Positions 1 to 12,780 of a stretch of DNA of 64,000 bases are shown piece by piece. The DNA is from CAVXTT01 sp963764685 (GTDB taxonomy: Bacteria; Bacteroidota; Ignavibacteria; Ignavibacteriales; Ignavibacteriaceae), in contig CAVXTT010000016.1 of assembly GCA_963764685.1 (NCBI GenBank), forward strand, positions 62,001 through 126,000, in the 5' to 3' direction. The translations under genes were made by a program, and so were the position numbers. How positions within the stretch are numbered: the first letter of the stretch is position 1; each line of letters starts with the position of its first letter. Below the pieces are notes generated by a model. That model had not been told where the DNA came from, searched no databases, and worked only from the letters and a program-made list of their open reading frames with translations.

Positions 1-202
1 GGTTAGCCCGCCCACTTCATCATTCCTTCGACCCAGCCCGGGGCAGGATTGCTAGGAGAAAGGAAGGTCACTGAGTGTTTTCGACTGCCCTCTGCAGACA
101 AGCAGCTGAGGAAGCTTCACCACCTAAATTGGATATTGGATAATGTCTGCAAATGACTCCTTATTTCGTCCGACCGCACCTCCGCACGACGGCTTTTGTA
201 TG

Positions 203-357
203 GGGGATTGCTTCGTCGAAGACTCCTCGCAATGACTGATTGGATGATTGGATGAATGGATGAATGTCTGAAGATATATATTCATTTCCTTATTTCGTCC
301 GCACGACCGCACCTCCGCTAATGGGAGATTGCTTCGTCGAAGACTCCTCGCAATGAC
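203..357. repeat. Two copies of an interspersed GC-rich repeat
   Basis: Two near-identical ~34-bp copies lie at 203-236 and 323-357, each running from a G-rich start through GATTGCTTCGTCGAAGACTC to CGCAATGAC. Between them is a block containing GGATGAATGTCTGAA and CGTCCGCACGACCGCACC. Related copies in the opposite orientation occur at 28103-28174, and the in-between block recurs in direct orientation near 28218-28290. This looks like a dispersed non-coding repeat family. The single open frame through it (124-363, minus) has no protein-like character and I do not call it a gene. Confidence 0.8.
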
Positions 358-363
358 GCACAT

Positions 364-410
364 AACTAATCAACTAATCAACTAATCAACTAATCAACTA
401 ATCAACTAAT
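364..410. repeat. Octamer tandem repeat (AACTAATC)n
   Basis: Five perfect copies of AACTAATC plus a partial sixth follow directly on the interspersed repeat. The reverse-complement octamer (TTGATTAG) recurs near 28066-28098, again touching a copy of the interspersed repeat, so the two elements travel together. There is no spacer diversity, so it is not a CRISPR array. Confidence 0.9.
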
Positions 411-1268
411 ATCCGACCATTCCTGTCCGACTTAGAAAGATTTTCTTACTTGAATGCTAACGGCGTAAGAACAAAAAAAACAAATGATTAGGTATCATCT
501 GTTAAAGCAAACAACAAAAAAAAGTTTCTGTTTATAATATTTTTTAAGGAAAATCTTATTCAATTATTTTGACTTTAAAAACAAAATTCTCTAATATGCC
601 CAGCGCTTTCGTTACTTATATGAGAGTTTCGGTTAGAAAAAAAATAGCTCTGATGATAAACTTCGATATGGTGGAATTTAATTACGGGAATTAAACTAAA
701 CATATAATTACATGTTCTTAACCCAGTGCTTATGATTAATTTCTACTACTTCACATTTCATACCCAATACATTCTACAGAATACGACTGTTCCTGCAGAC
801 AAAAACAATAAAACTATTTTCGATGATAAAGAATTTTTTATGAACTCAAGAGATTTTAAAAAGGGATCTCCTTAGTGGGATAAATCTCCTTTCTTTCTCC
901 CGGGTATCATACCCTTGTTCTATGCTATAAGATTGCGATGCGGTTTTCCTGAAGATATTTTCGATGCTCTACACTCCGACCCCGTGAAGAATTAAAATAC
1001 CTTTAATTTTTTTAACTGAGGTTTTCTGAACGGTCTATGACTATTTTCTTCCTACATACATTTCATAAATGTGTATTTGAAATAATTTCGTTTCAATCAT
1101 ACATCTATTCAAAATTATTCTCTCACAACAGAAGGAGTCTCAATCATCTATTTCGTTCCCGTTTAAATGCTTTACAGGAGTTATGGGGTGGTCCTGAAAC
1201 TGTAAAGCCCTGTTCTGTTCTTTCACTACAAATAACTAATATTTCTTTTTTACACTAAGAGGGTATCA
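411..1268. other. Non-coding leader region upstream of the first giant gene
   Basis: AT-rich sequence with no convincing gene. A short hairpin (GGGTA/TACCC, about 902-914) is the only clear structure. A 73-codon open frame at 1037-1258 has an erratic composition and no recognisable features. I cannot assign a promoter with confidence. Confidence 0.5.
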
Positions 1269-4200
1269 ATGAATTTTAGAAAAATATTTCTCACTATCCT
1301 CCTAACCGCACTATTTGCAGTACCCCAGGTATTTGCACAGCTTACCGGAGCAAAGACAATTCCCGGCGACTATGCAACAATAGCTCTCGCTATTGCAGAC
1401 CTGAATACTGCAGGGTGTAGGCGCAGGAGGTGTAACTTTTAATGTAGCAGCCGGTCATACAGAGACATTAGACTCTGAAACAGCCGGAACAATTACTGCT
1501 ACAGGTACTTTAGCCGATCAAATTATCTTCCAAAAATCAGGTGCAGGGGCAAATCCATTAGTAACAGCCTATGCCTGGACAGCAGCGACAGCTTATGACG
1601 GAATGATAAAAATTGCCGGCGGTGATTATATAACTTTCAGTGGTATTGATCTGCAGGAAAATGCAGCTAATACCACCAATCGCACTGATTGGGGATATGC
1701 AATCGTTAAAGCAAGTGCTACAGACGGTGCAAAAAATATAAACATAACCAATTGTGTTGTTACATTAAACAAAGCTAATACTTCTTCAGTAGCAATATAT
1801 GGAGGTAATCATTTAGCAAATAGTGTTACAACCCTGACTATAGCCGATGTAAGCGGTATAAATGAAAACATAAAAATAAACGGCTGTACAATTTCAAACA
1901 GCTACAATGGTATACAAATATTTGGATTTACTACAACTGCCGCATATTATGATGCAGGTTTGGAAATAGGTTTTACTTCTGGTAATACTGTTTCAAACTA
2001 TGGCGGTGGCGGCAGCACAACTTACGGTATCTATGGAACCGGGCAGAACGCCCCGAAGATAGAAAACAATACCGTAACCCTTGGTGCAGGTACAACCACT
2101 ACTGCATACGGAATCTATCTTGCAGGTGCCTGTAACGGTTATATAAAAATTAATACTAACATAGTATCAGTTGCCTCAAGTGCAACAAGTTCGCAGCTTA
2201 CCGCAATAACAAGCTTAGCTGCAACTACCACTCAGATTGATTACACTAATAATATAATTCAAAATTGTTCATATCTTACAGCAACTTCTGGTAATTTCCA
2301 GGGAATTTATGAGCAGGGAGCAACTACTGGTGCCACAGTAAATATAACTGGTAATACAATCTCCGGATTGAATTACAGTACTGCTTTATTGGCAGGCTCG
2401 GGAACTATCTATGGAATTTATTATAGCAAATCAACAACAGTTGCCACAAATGTTAATGTAACTAACAATATAATAACCGGATTAGCGCTTACCGGAACAA
2501 CGGGCAGCACAGTTAATATTATTTATCTCGCCGGGGGCACAAATCAGACGGTTAATAACAACCAGATTTATAACAATACTATTGATGGTACCGGTACAAC
2601 CGGCACAATTTATTGCATGCGTCTCACCACAGGTACGATTGTTGCAAATAATAATAGTATCCACGACAATAGAATTCTGAAGGCTACAGGAACAGGTACG
2701 ATTTATGGTATTTATGATTTATCCTCGCCGACGAATGAGAATTTCAATAGTAACACCATTTATAACTTAACTTCTGCTGGTGCAAGTACTATTGGTGGTA
2801 TTTATACCAATACTGCTACCGGTGTTAGGACAGTATCATTAAATAACATCTATGCATTTGCTTCTGCCGGGGGTACTGTATATGGTATTTACCAGGCCTC
2901 AAGCTCACCTAATATTTTTAAGAATAATGTATATGATTTATCCTCATCTGCCGCAGCCAGTTTAGTATATGGAATATATATTTCTTCTGGAACTACGGTA
3001 AATATCTATAACAATTTTGTCTCTGATCTTAGAACCCCTGCTGCAACTAGTAATATCGCAATCTCCGGTATTTATGTATCAGGCGGTACTACAGTTGGCT
3101 TGTATTACAATACAGTATATCTGAATGCCAGCAGTTCAGCTGTTACATTCGGTACTGCAGGTGTATATGCAAGCACCACTCCTACCCTGGATATGCGTGA
3201 CAACGTTGTTGTCAACGTATCTACCCCGGGTAACAGCGTTATTGGTGCAAAGACAGTTGCATACAGAAGATCGTCTGCTACTCTTACAACTTATGCAGCA
3301 GCTTCAAACAATAATGATTTCTTTGCAGGTACTCCTGATTCTGCAAGAGTTATTTTCTTTGATGGAGTTTCAAATGATCAGACAATATCTGATTACAAAA
3401 CACGAGTTACACCTCGTGATGGAGCTTCATTTACTGAAAATCCTCCTTTCCTCAATGTAAGCACAACTCCATATGATCTTCATATGAGTACCGTTATTGC
3501 AACTCAGTGCGAAAGCGGCGGAACTCCGGTGTCCACTCCTGTTGCAATTACAGATGATTTTGACGGATTTACAAGGAATGCTACTACACCCGATGTTGGT
3601 GCAGATGAGTTCATCGGTACTCCGCTGGATCTTACCGCTCCGGTCATTTCTTATACTCCTCTATTAAATACAAGTGGTACAGGCAACAGAACATTAGTTG
3701 TGACTGTTACCGATCCTGCCGGTGTGCCAACAACTGCACCCGGATGGCCATATTTATATTGGAGAATAAATGCCGGTTCCTGGACAGGAGTTGCTCCTAC
3801 AGGTGTCGTCGGCAGTCAATATTCCTATAGCTTTGGTGCCGGTGTTGTTACCGGTGATGTAGTTCAGTATTATGCGGTAGCCCAGGACGTTAATAATAAC
3901 GTTGGCGCTTTCCCGTCAGCAGGTGCCGGTGGTTTTACTACTAATCCTCCTGCTGCTGCTACTCCTCCTACAACTCCGAGCAGCTATATAGTTTCCCAGG
4001 CAGCCCTGGCAGGTTCGTATACTGTCGGCAGTGCTGACTTTGCCGAAATAACAGGAATGAATATTACTTTCGAAAAAGTAGTCACTACTGTTATGAAAGA
4101 AGTTGATGTTGAAATTCAACAGGATAATGTTCCTGTTGAAAAAGGACAGGTTGTCAATGATGCGACAAGCACATCAATGAGTCCTGTTTCAGTTAAAAAA

Positions 4201-7200
4201 TTAATGCCGGTAGAGGAAATCTCCTGGAGACCGATGTTAAACGGTACTCCTTATACCGGTGATCTTTTTGTTAAAAAAGCAGAGCATCCGGAACTTAACT
4301 TTGATGCCAGCATAGAGGGTGTTTACGCTACCATTACTGCCGCAGTTGCAGATCTTAACCTGCGCGGCGTAGCAGGTGCAACAACCTTCCTGTTAACAGA
4401 TGCATCATACCTTAGTGAAACTCTGCCGATAACTATAAATGTTGCTAATGAAGGAAATTTCCCGACAGCTACAAATACAGTTACAATAAAACCCAATACG
4501 GGGGTAACAGCCCTTGTTCAGGGTGCCGGTGCAGCAACACAGGTAATAAAGGTTCTTAACAGCTATGTAACCATCGATGGTTCAAATGCTGGTGGAACAG
4601 ACAGAAGTCTTACCTTTGAAAATACAAGTGTAACTACCCCGCAGGTTGTTGTATTCGGTTCAACAGGTACAACACCAATAGTTAATGGGACGCTGAAGAA
4701 CTGTAATATTATCAATGGTATTACTTCAAGTTCCGCAATTGTTGTTTCTGATGGAACAGTTCCCGGTACTGCCGGTTACTTTAACAACATAACCATTCAG
4801 AACAACAGCATACAAAAAGCCTATATGGGTGCTTACTGTAATGCAGTTGTTGCTGCAGGTAACGGAAGCGGGTTATCATTAACCAATAATAACCTGGATT
4901 TTGTTACACCGAACCATATTGCATTATGCGGACTTTATGTACAGGGTGTTGATGGTGCAACCGTTACCAATAATTTAATTGGTAATTATACAACCACTTA
5001 CGCCTCTAATATTACCGGTATCTGGTTTGCAACCGGAACTGTTAATAGTACTATTTCAAATAATACAATTGGTCCGATCAACATTACCACGGCTCCTCCA
5101 AGAGGTATTGTTGTTACATCAAATGTTCCGAACGCTGTTGTTAATATTACGAACAATATAGTAACCGGTCTGGTTACAAGTTATAGCGGTGCTGAATATG
5201 GTATATATGTATTCAGCGGTACAGGCGGTGTAATGATTCAGAAGAATAGGGTAAGCAATTTCAATAATACAAGCTCCAGTGGTTATAGTGCAATCGGTAT
5301 TGCCCTGGGATCAACTCTCACAGCTGCAGATATCACAGCACAAAATAACTTTATTTGGGGTATTACTGCTTATGGTTATGCGTCAACCACTACTGATAAT
5401 GGCTTTGGCATAAACCTCTTAGCCGGCGGCGGTTATAAACTTTACCATAACACTGTTGCAATGACAGTTGAACAGACCATTGCCACTGGAAATCCTGCTG
5501 CCATTATTATCAATTCTGCAATCACAACTGCAGGCAGTCTTGATATAAGAGATAACATATTTGCTAATTTCCTTACGGGCGGCGCTAATACTTACGCTAT
5601 CCTAAGTAATGCAGCTAATACTGTCTTCTCTAATATTAATTATAATGACTACCATTCCGCCGGTCCGAATTTAGGATATATCGGCGGAGTCAGGCTTAAT
5701 TTGGATTCCTTACGCTTAGGTACAGCTCAGGATCTGCAGAGCGTTTCAGGTGATCCTAAATTGTCAAGTCTAACTGACCTTCATATAAATGTTAATGCAA
5801 CTTCACCGGTAAACAATGCCGGATTGTATTTTGCAACAGTTGCCCAGGATATTGATGGCGATACCAGAAATAATCCTCCGGACATTGGTGCAGATGAATA
5901 TACTTATGTTGCTCCTACAGTTCTCGATCCGACAGATGTAGCTGCTACTGCTATCAGTCAATCTGAAATTGATGTAGCTTTTACGAAAAATGGAAATAAT
6001 AACAACGTAGTTATTGTTTGGAACGCTGATGGTGTCTTTACTACACCTTCAGGTACACCGCCTGCAGTCGGTCAGCCGTTTGCCGGAGGTACGATGGGAT
6101 ATAACGGCGGTACAAGTCCGTTTGCCCATACAGGATTACCCGCTGCCACATTATATTACTATAAAGTATTCTCTTATGATGGGGCATTTTATTCTCCGGG
6201 CTTAACTGCCAGTGCAACAACCTTCTGCGGGATAATAACAACATTCCCGTTCGCAGAAAGTTTTGATAACGTAACATTTGCACCGACCTGCTGGTTAAAC
6301 ATACAAGCCAGCGGTTCAGGATTGTGGACCCGCTCAACAGCAGGAACAAATCCTACTACCACTCCTCACAGCGGTTTAGGAATGGCAGAATATGCATCCT
6401 ACGATTATAGTTCAGGAGCTTCTGCAATTCTGGTAACTCCGCAGATAACATTCGCAGGCGACGGTTATCAGGTTAATTTCTGGATGTACCGTGATAACGG
6501 TTATCTGTCTAACCTTGACCGGGTAGCTGTTTATTACAATGCAACCCCTGACACCACTGGTGCAACATTACTGGGAACTATCAACAGGTCGATTACTCAA
6601 ACACCTGTTGTACCTGCTAATGGTTGGTATAATTATAAGTTCAGTGTACCGACAGGTACCACAGGGAATGCTTATATCTTCTTCCGCGGCACAAGTGCAT
6701 ATGGTAATAATATGTTTATTGATGATGTTACTATTGAAGAAAAAGCTGCTAAGGATATAAGCGTATCATCTATTACCTTCACGCAGACACCTCCTTATTT
6801 CACAGGCAACCCTATTACGGTTAATGCCATAATTACCAATAATGGAACTGAAGCAAACCCTGCAACTGTTCCGTTAACCTATAAGGAAGGTTCTGTTCCG
6901 GCATCTCAGGGTGATGGTGTTGGAGAAATATTCACTCCTTCCTGGGTTGGAAATACAGCCAACATTTCCTTTACTGTTAATTACACTCCCGCAACAGTGG
7001 GTGTAAAGACAATTAATGTAAAATCTTTCTATGCCGGTGATCTGCTTCCTGAGAATGATCTCAGTTCAAAATCTGCTACTGTAGTTGCAGCAGGATCATT
7101 GTGGGAAGACTTTACAGATGTATCTGCCCTTGCAAAGTGGACAATTGTTAACCTTGACAGCGGTGCCAGTATTTGGGAACGCAATACAAGTAAGTACAAT

Positions 7201-9654
7201 TCTTCACCTGCATCAGCAGGATCCTACTATGAATCCTCGACTCTGCAGAATAACGACTGGTTGATCTCTCCGAAGCTGGTTGTATCATCAGGTGACAGCT
7301 TAACATTCTTCCATAGCATTCAGAGTGCTACATACCCTGAAAGCTTATATGTTAAGATCGGTACTACAAATGATCCTAATACAGGTACCTGGACAAACCT
7401 TGCTGTTATACTTGATAACTCGACCACCTGGAAGTATAAGAAATATGATATGACCCCGTGGGCAGGACAGAATGTATATGTCGCATTTGTAAACCGCAGT
7501 CTTGATGCGTGGGTACTTTTTGTTGACGACATTACAGGTCCGGTTGTTTACGTTCCTGCAGTTGACCTTGCATTCACTGATTTCTGGCAGGCATCCGGTC
7601 TTCCGGTACCAGGAGATAAGGTTAGAGATACAAGGGTTACTTTAAATACTGAATTGGGGACAAAACCCTCAGAGATGCTGTCTCCATTCTCTACAGGCAC
7701 CAGGTCGTCCGGTGCAATAAACACCAGCTACGCTTTTGATTCTTCAATACCGCTATTACCGGAATTGGCACCAATAAGTGTAAAGGGTGTAATTAAGAAT
7801 TACGGACTTAATGCCGCCACTTATAATTTAGCGTGGAGTGTAAGCGGCACAGCTCAAACTCCTTATAGTGGTCCTTCTGTCGGCACAGCCGGATCAGACA
7901 CTGCAAGTTTGAGTTATACTCCTTCAGCTCTCGGTACATTCCTTACAGCGGGAGCAATTACCGTTACTGCGGATGAAAATCCGGGTAATGATGCTAATTC
8001 ATTCCGTATGAGGGTATACCCGGATGCATTTGCCCGTACAATATATGATCGCGGTGATAACATTGTAGATACATATATCGGATGGGGTAATGATACTACC
8101 TACTTCAAGGCAGGTGTACGTTACACTGCAGCTTCTAATATAAAACTGGCAGGTGTTGACTTTATCTGCCGTACAGAATTAGCTACAGGCGATCAATTCA
8201 TAGTCCAGGTAAGAGCAGCAGATACAGTTGCCACATCTCCTGGTGCAGTTCTTTATACAAAGATCTTCACTGCCGCTGATTATTATTCAGGCGCCGGTGA
8301 TTATATGTACTTCCCGTTCGGAGCCGATGCACCAACAATAGCAAGCGGATCTGATTACTGGATTACAGTAAAAGCCCCGATAGGAATAGCTTATCCAGGT
8401 GGAGCTCATAATACCGGCTTTACCCCTGGAAGAAGCTTCTATCAGCAATCTGCTGACACAACTCTCTGGAGTGCACTTGTTATTACAACAGAGAGAGCCT
8501 GGATGATGCGTGCAGTTCACATTGAAGGAATTGCCAGTACCTTCCAGTTAACTGTAAACGTCGGCAACGGCTGGAATATGGTATCTATTCCTGGTCTGCT
8601 TCCAACTAATCAGAACGTACTAACCTGGTGGCCGGGTAAAGACCCTGCAGCAGGTGTATTCAAATTCCAGGGCGGCTACCAGGCAGTAACTGTAGCAGCT
8701 CCGGGAACCGGTTACTGGATGAAGAACGTTGGTGCTCAGACCTATAATACAGGCGATGAGTGGCCGGTAGACGGAATCAATATCGTAGCTCACGATCCTA
8801 TACCTGCGTTGTTAGGATGGAATCTGATAGGCGGTTACGAACAGTCGGTTGCAACCATAAATTTGACAACCACACCTCCGGGACTTATAACCGGATCAGT
8901 TTACAAATATTCAGGCGGATATGTAGCAGCAACAACACTTGATCCGGGCTACGGATACTGGATTAAATTAACAGCTGCAGGATCAATAAATATTCCGTCA
9001 GCTATTGCAGGTCCGACAAAAGCAATTGCAGGACCATCAACAGAAGGTTTCGGTAAGATAATCATCACCGACAGCCAGCAGAAGAGCTATTCTCTTTATA
9101 CTGTTCAAGGTGAAGCAGATCTTACACAATTTGATCTTCCTCCTTATCCACCACAGGGAATGTTCGATGTCCGTTACTCAAGCCAGAGATATGCTGAGAG
9201 ACTAAGCAGCACTGCCCAGGCAATCGAGATGGCGGGAGTTCAGTATCCTGTAAGGGTAAAAGCAGAAGGAACAAGCATTATACTTTCAGATGAAACAGGC
9301 AGGGAAGTTGCAAGACTGAAAGCCGGAGAAGAAGTAACACTGAATACCGCAGTTGGAAAACTGATGGTAGCAGAGAATGTTATTCCTGCTTCATATTCAC
9401 TCGAGCAGAATTATCCTAACCCGTTCAACCCGAGTACTGTGATACAGTTCAGCATACCTGAAGATGTTCAGAATGTTAAGCTGATAATCTATAGTGCATT
9501 GGGAGAGAAGGTAGCTGAGCTTGTTAATACAGGACTTCAGGCTGGTATCTATAAATATAACTGGAATGCATCTAATGTATCTTCAGGTATGTACATATAC
9601 CAGGTAGTAACCGAGAAGTTTGTATCAACAAAGAAAATGATGCTCTTAAAGTAA
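1269..9654 (+). CDS. Giant T9SS-secreted beta-helix surface protein (paralogue A; one frameshift)
   Basis: About 2,794 residues once an extra G in the GGG near 1410-1412 is discounted. The ATG at 1269 opens a signal peptide (about residues 1-24, ending V-F-A-Q) that would be lost if translation began in the downstream open frame at 1603. Order: a long right-handed beta-helix of N/T/G-rich short repeats (to ~3.6 kb), an Ig-like block (D-L-T-A-P-V-I-S-Y), a charged ~100-residue insertion (~4.0-4.3 kb), a second beta-helix (4.3-5.9 kb), an fn3-like domain (~5.9-6.2 kb), two choice-of-anchor J/MAM-like domains (~6.23-6.74 and 7.09-7.54 kb) flanking a CARDB-like domain, then the doubled GWN module (8.55-9.0 kb) and a T9SS type A tail (LEQNYPNPFNPST). 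Likely an outer-surface adhesin or matrix protein; ligand unknown. Paralogues lie at 12781 and 22991. Confidence 0.85.
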
Positions 9655-9666
9655 CACGACCTTGTC

Positions 9667-9710
9667 CCGGGGCTGTCTGACTTCGGTTTGACAGTCCCTG
9701 GATTTATTTA
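9667..9710 (+). terminator. Rho-independent-like terminator
   Basis: CCGGGGCTGTC (9667-9677) pairs, with one G-U pair, with GACAGTCCCTGG (9690-9701) and is followed by a weak T-rich run. It sits just after the stop of the first giant gene. Confidence 0.6.
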
Positions 9711-9759
9711 AGCTTAATTCATCATTTATTGTTTATTCATCATAATTAAAGGTGTCCTA

Positions 9760-12338
9760 ATGCAAAAACTACTTTCATTTTTCTCTTTTGTTCTTATCTT
9801 TGCTTCCCTTGCTTACGGCCAGGGCGCAATAGATATACACCTGACGGTATCAGACAATGCCGGGGGAACTCTCCCGTTAAGATTCGGCCTTGATCTTACC
9901 GCAACAGCAGGTATCGATCCCTCTACTTGGTGAGAGTGATCTTCCACCATTACCACCGGTTGGTGTGTATGATGCAAGATTCCTTCTTGCTGGTGGTCTG
10001 TCTACATTATGGGATTACAGAAATGCACCCGCATTTCCGTTTACGGGCAATGTACAGCACACATTACAATGGCAGTTCACCACCGGCGGAACTGTGGTAA
10101 CAGTAGCTTACGATCTGCCGGCAGCAGCAACTATTCAGATAGTTGACCCTGCAGGCGGTGCATTCTTTAACAGCGGCACTCTTACCGGAACAGGCAGCTA
10201 TAACTTTACACCTCCTTCATTTATCACCCAGGCATTCGTGAATGTTGTATACACAAACATTCAGCCTTCAGTAGTAGGTCCTGGATTTGGTATTGCTCCT
10301 CCCGAGCCATTGGATTTCGGCGGAGTTGCTTTCCCGGGCGGATCAGAAACACAACCTGTGACAGTAACCAATACAGGTAATGCCCCGTTAACCATTGAAG
10401 GCTTAGTATCATCTAATCCACAATTCACCTTTGCACCATCGGTATTCCCGATAACAATAGGTGCCGGATTAACCCAGGTATTCAATGTTACCTTTATGCC
10501 GACAGCACTTGGTCTTCAGACAGGTACATTAACCTTCACGCATAATGCACCAGCCCCGGGCACAACCTTTGTATATGATGTACAGGGAACCGGCGCAGAT
10601 GCAGCTCCTATATTTGCAATAAGTCCGACAAGCTGGGATTTCGGTAATGCAGCAGTCGGTGTCCCGGTTACACATAATTTTGTTGTAACCAATAATGGTA
10701 TCGGCGATCCTCTGATTGTATCTCTTGCTTCAACAACCGGAGCAGATTTCGGAGTAACCCCTGCCAATGCAAATATACCGGCAGGCGGAAACCAGGTATT
10801 TGTTGTTACATTTACTCCATCAGTAGGCGGTCCTATTTCAGGAACACTGGATATGACACACAATGCTGTTGGTTCTCCATTCTCAGGAGCATTAACCGGA
10901 ATCGGCGTAGCCACATTCGGATTAGTATTCCAGAACGAAGCAGTATACAGACTTGAAGATTCAAGTTATACTGATATACTGCAGCTGCTCAGCCTTACTG
11001 GCGGCAACCTGCAGGCAATCCAGTTCAGGATACTTGTAAACAAATCAGCAGACGATCATAACCTTGTACGGTTCCACTCACTGGAAAAAGGTGCTTGATG
11101 TAGCTGATCCGAGCTGGGTACTTGAGTATAACATATTCAGAGGTCCGTTGACATCAAACGGCGCCACCCTGGATAGTGTATATGTATTGTTATACAACCT
11201 GAACCAGAACGGCGGACTACCTCCTGGAAACTATAATGAATTGATAAAGGTTAACTACTCGACAGTTAATCTGCCGGCACTTGTTGATACAGACAAGACT
11301 TCTTTCAGACTTACAGAAGTTGTAGGAAGTACATTTGAAGGCTTCCCGTTACCGGTAGCCCCATCAAGAGATTTTGAGAACATCTATGTAACAAACAGAG
11401 TTCCTTCACTTGGTGATGTAAACGGTGATGGTGAGATCGACATACTTGATCTTATCGAAGTAGTAGATCATATCGTTGGCCGCGATTCATTGAATGCAGA
11501 TGAATTTGCCAGAGCAGACATTGCCCCCTGGGTTGTTGGAAATGCTCTTCCAAATCCTGACGGCTTTGTAAACGTATTTGATCTTTCAGTTATTCAGAAT
11601 ATAATTCTTACCGGATACTATCCGAACGGAATACCAATCCACTCTCCGGTAACACTTGTTAACGATCCTAAGTTGGCAAAGGTTACCAATACCGAGGCAA
11701 AGCTTATTCTTCACATCACGGAGAGAGGAATTGCAGCCCGGTTGATATCAGAAGAGGCAATCAGAGGTGCTCAGATTGAATTCTCAAAGGTCAACGATGA
11801 TGCATCAGGTATGACCATAGATTCAAAACTCGAGGGAGGCTACTATTTACAGACAGCCGACCTGTTAAGAGTACTGCTTTATGATATGGGCGGAGAAGCC
11901 TACATACCAGCAGGAGAACACTTTCTTGCAAATCTGCCGTTTACGATAGAGAATCCGCAGAGCATAGAAATTGATAAGGTAATCCTTGTTAATATGATGA
12001 AACAGAGGATCGGGACAGTCAGGATAGAAATATCCTACGGCAATGCTCCTGAGCTTCCTGTTGAATATGCACTGGAACAGAATTATCCAAACCCGTTCAA
12101 CCCGACCACAATGGTACGGTTCTCAGTTCCACAGACCGATGTTGTAACCCTGAAGGTATACGATATGTTAGGTCAGGAAGTAAGGACATTATTCAGCGGC
12201 CAGGTACAGATGGGCACATACACTGTACAGTGGGATGGACTGGATAATTACGGATCACAAATGAGTTCAGGAACCTACGTCTACAGAATGACTGCAGACG
12301 GCTTTGTTCAATCAAAGAAAATGGTTCTCCTGAAGTAA
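9760..12338 (+). CDS. T9SS-secreted protein with ASH-type and dockerin-like domains (two frameshifts)
   Basis: The ATG at 9760 starts a signal peptide (ending A-Y-G-Q). The frame is interrupted by an extra C at 9919-9921 and by one extra base near 11085-11092; merged length is ~858 residues. The N-terminal ~150 residues (A-I-D-I ... D-L-P-P-L-P-P-V-G) match the N-terminus of the protein at 55733-56836. Two choice-of-anchor D / ASH-like beta-sandwich repeats follow (10.27-10.91 kb; P-L-D-F-G-G-V-A-F-P-G and S-W-D-F-G-N-A-A-V-G). Next is a dockerin-like pair of calcium loops (DVNGDGEIDILDL and a second after D-G-F-V-N-V-F-D-L, 11.41-11.62 kb), and finally a FlgD-like T9SS tail (LEQNYPNPFNPTT). 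Presumably exported and surface-bound; function unknown. It sits between two giant paralogues and has its own terminator. Confidence 0.8.
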
Positions 12339-12353
12339 TACTTCAATTATCAG

Positions 12354-12390
12354 AGAGTCCCGCCCTGTGCGGGACTCTTTGTTTATACTT
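12354..12390 (+). terminator. Rho-independent terminator
   Basis: Perfect 10-bp stem AGAGTCCCGC / GCGGGACTCT with loop CCTGT (12354-12378), followed by a T-rich run. It follows the stop at 12338 by 15 bases. Confidence 0.9.
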
Positions 12391-12625
12391 TTATTAATAG
12401 GTCTCAGGGGGAATATATAGACAAAACAAATGTTAGTGATATATTATTATGAACCTGGAATTTAGTCTCTCTCATTTCCCTTCAGGAGAGTATTTTATAA
12501 ATAATATTCTTCCTTTCATCTCACCGCTATGTCTTCAAAAAAGAGTTTTAATCAGTTTGGCAAAAAGGTTTAAACAATGAGACTTTATGTACCTCAAAAT
12601 GAGGTTCCCGGGTGAATATTTTTTT

Positions 12626-12656
12626 TATAAAGCAGATACTGACGGTCTGCTTTATA
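12626..12656. promoter_or_regulatory. 11-bp perfect inverted repeat in a gene leader
   Basis: TATAAAGCAGA (12626-12636) and TCTGCTTTATA (12646-12656) are perfect reverse complements separated by nine bases. The T-run lies before, not after, the arms on the plus strand, so it is not a simple terminator. It could be an operator or a structured 5' leader, about 125 bases before the ATG at 12781. Confidence 0.55.
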
Positions 12657-12673
12657 ATCTATAGCATTAACGA

Positions 12674-12711
12674 AGGTTGATCCTTGTGGGATCAATCCCT
12701 TGAGTTTTTTT
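12674..12711 (+). promoter_or_regulatory. Attenuator-like hairpin with T-run
   Basis: TTGATCC and GGATCAA pair around a short loop, extended imperfectly by AAGG/CCCTT, and TTTTTTT follows about 70 bases before the start codon at 12781. This geometry would permit premature termination ahead of the giant gene. The stem is imperfect and I cannot show a competing fold. Confidence 0.4.
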
Positions 12712-12780
12712 ATAGTTCGTTCAAACTTAATGAGAGCAGTAAAAAAAATAAACTTTATTACAAATAAGATGAGGCGTAAA

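Larger units (their letters stand above)
12391..12780 (+). other. Non-coding leader of the second giant gene
   Basis: No gene is supported. The region is AT-rich; its 3' half carries two consecutive hairpins described separately (12626-12656 and 12674-12711). An upstream in-frame start at 12700 exists, but it would place about 27 charged residues before the signal peptide, so I prefer the ATG at 12781. Confidence 0.6.

Noticed and set aside
124..363. 79-codon minus-strand open frame
   Set aside because: It lies wholly in the interspersed repeats and reads as translated repeat DNA.
364..410. Octamer array as a CRISPR
   Set aside because: Eight-base units with no spacers and no cas genes.
1037..1258. 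73-codon open frame before the first giant gene
   Set aside because: No ribosome-binding site, erratic composition and no recognisable motif; more likely leader sequence.
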